This document shows, piece after piece, positions 47,372-47,378 of a stretch of 47,378 nucleotides of DNA. A program made the position numbers and the translations under genes. Below the pieces are notes generated by a model. It saw nothing but the letters and a program-made list of their open reading frames with translations. It had not been told where the DNA came from and did no database searches. The stretch lies in NCBI GenBank assembly GCA_910588985.1, contig CAJURO010000010.1, positions 1 through 47,378 on the forward strand, written 5' to 3'. Origin of the DNA: an uncultured Eggerthellaceae bacterium (GTDB lineage Bacteria; Actinomycetota; Coriobacteriia; Coriobacteriales; Eggerthellaceae). Numbering within the stretch: position 1 is the stretch's first letter; every line of letters starts with the position of its first letter.

Positions 47372-47378
47372 AAAAATT

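Noticed and set aside
1..47378. CRISPR array, prophage or integrative element genes
   Set aside because: No regularly spaced repeats, integrase, transposase, phage structural or conjugation genes were found on either strand.

Overview
The window reads as chromosomal DNA of an anaerobic, fairly GC-rich Actinomycetota, most likely a gut or oral member of the Coriobacteriia (Eggerthellaceae-like). That placement is inference: it rests on the actinobacterial codon style, a fused carboxyltransferase AccDA, FabK as enoyl reductase, a DhnA-type aldolase, a large single-chain PurL, and an indolepyruvate:ferredoxin oxidoreductase linked to a PaaK-type ligase. No 16S rRNA or species marker is present. 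Nearly all space is protein-coding on both strands. There is one tRNA (Leu, anticodon CAG, minus strand) and no rRNA, CRISPR array, prophage or intact transposase.

Layout. 1-5.7 kb: a degenerate phosphotransferase-like protein, a tyrosine phosphatase, a nucleoside hydrolase, an Fe-S QueG-like protein, a small membrane protein and a pyridoxamine kinase. 5.8-12.8 kb: serS, a membrane-anchored protein, a small protein resembling the cyanophycin-synthetase N-terminal region, a PLP aminotransferase, ddl, a YtxH-like protein and a PRC-barrel-like protein. 13.0-13.9 kb: a PIN/RelB-type toxin-antitoxin pair with a readable promoter and operator. 14.0-19.7 kb: a DhnA aldolase, two envelope proteins (one with a twin-arginine motif) and a two-component system. 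19.9-25.3 kb: purC, a membrane protein and purL. 25.4-27.4 kb: two paralogous lipoproteins flanking a RelE/Phd-type toxin-antitoxin pair, in DNA that looks more AT-rich than its surroundings. 27.7-32.1 kb: lysA, hom, a CmpB-like membrane protein and a SemiSWEET. 32.6-39.9 kb: one long fatty-acid synthesis operon, fabG-fabF-fabZ-accDA-acpP-fabK-fabD. 40.1-41.3 kb: a short-chain dehydrogenase, a multi-hairpin non-coding block and tRNA-Leu. 41.5-47.3 kb: a tightly overlapped purE-iorA-iorB-paaK unit plus an HD-domain protein.

How the genes work together. The fab operon provides most of type II fatty acid synthesis (malonyl transfer, condensation, both reductions, dehydration), but fabH and accB/accC are not in the window. 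iorA, iorB and paaK fit oxidative fermentation of aromatic amino acids through aryl-pyruvates to aryl-acetyl-CoA. purC, purL and purE are three steps of de novo purine synthesis. lysA and hom are branches of the aspartate pathway.

The most unusual material is non-coding. (i) A roughly 100-bp palindromic element occurs three times (near 3.2, 12.9 and 19.7 kb); its terminal arms change in a compensatory way between copies, and longer diverged arms bring two copies to about 190-205 bp. (ii) A multi-hairpin block lies between two convergent terminators beside tRNA-Leu. It carries pieces of the tRNA 3' end in both orientations and a segment related to the palindromic element. (iii) C-rich/G-rich short tandem units occur in the lysA leader and at the window end. 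Protein-level oddities are a roughly 180-residue extension in front of the AccD zinc ribbon of AccDA, a roughly 270-residue acidic tail on IorA with a repeated R-S-R-L-N motif, and a kinase-fold protein whose catalytic loop reads N-T-E.
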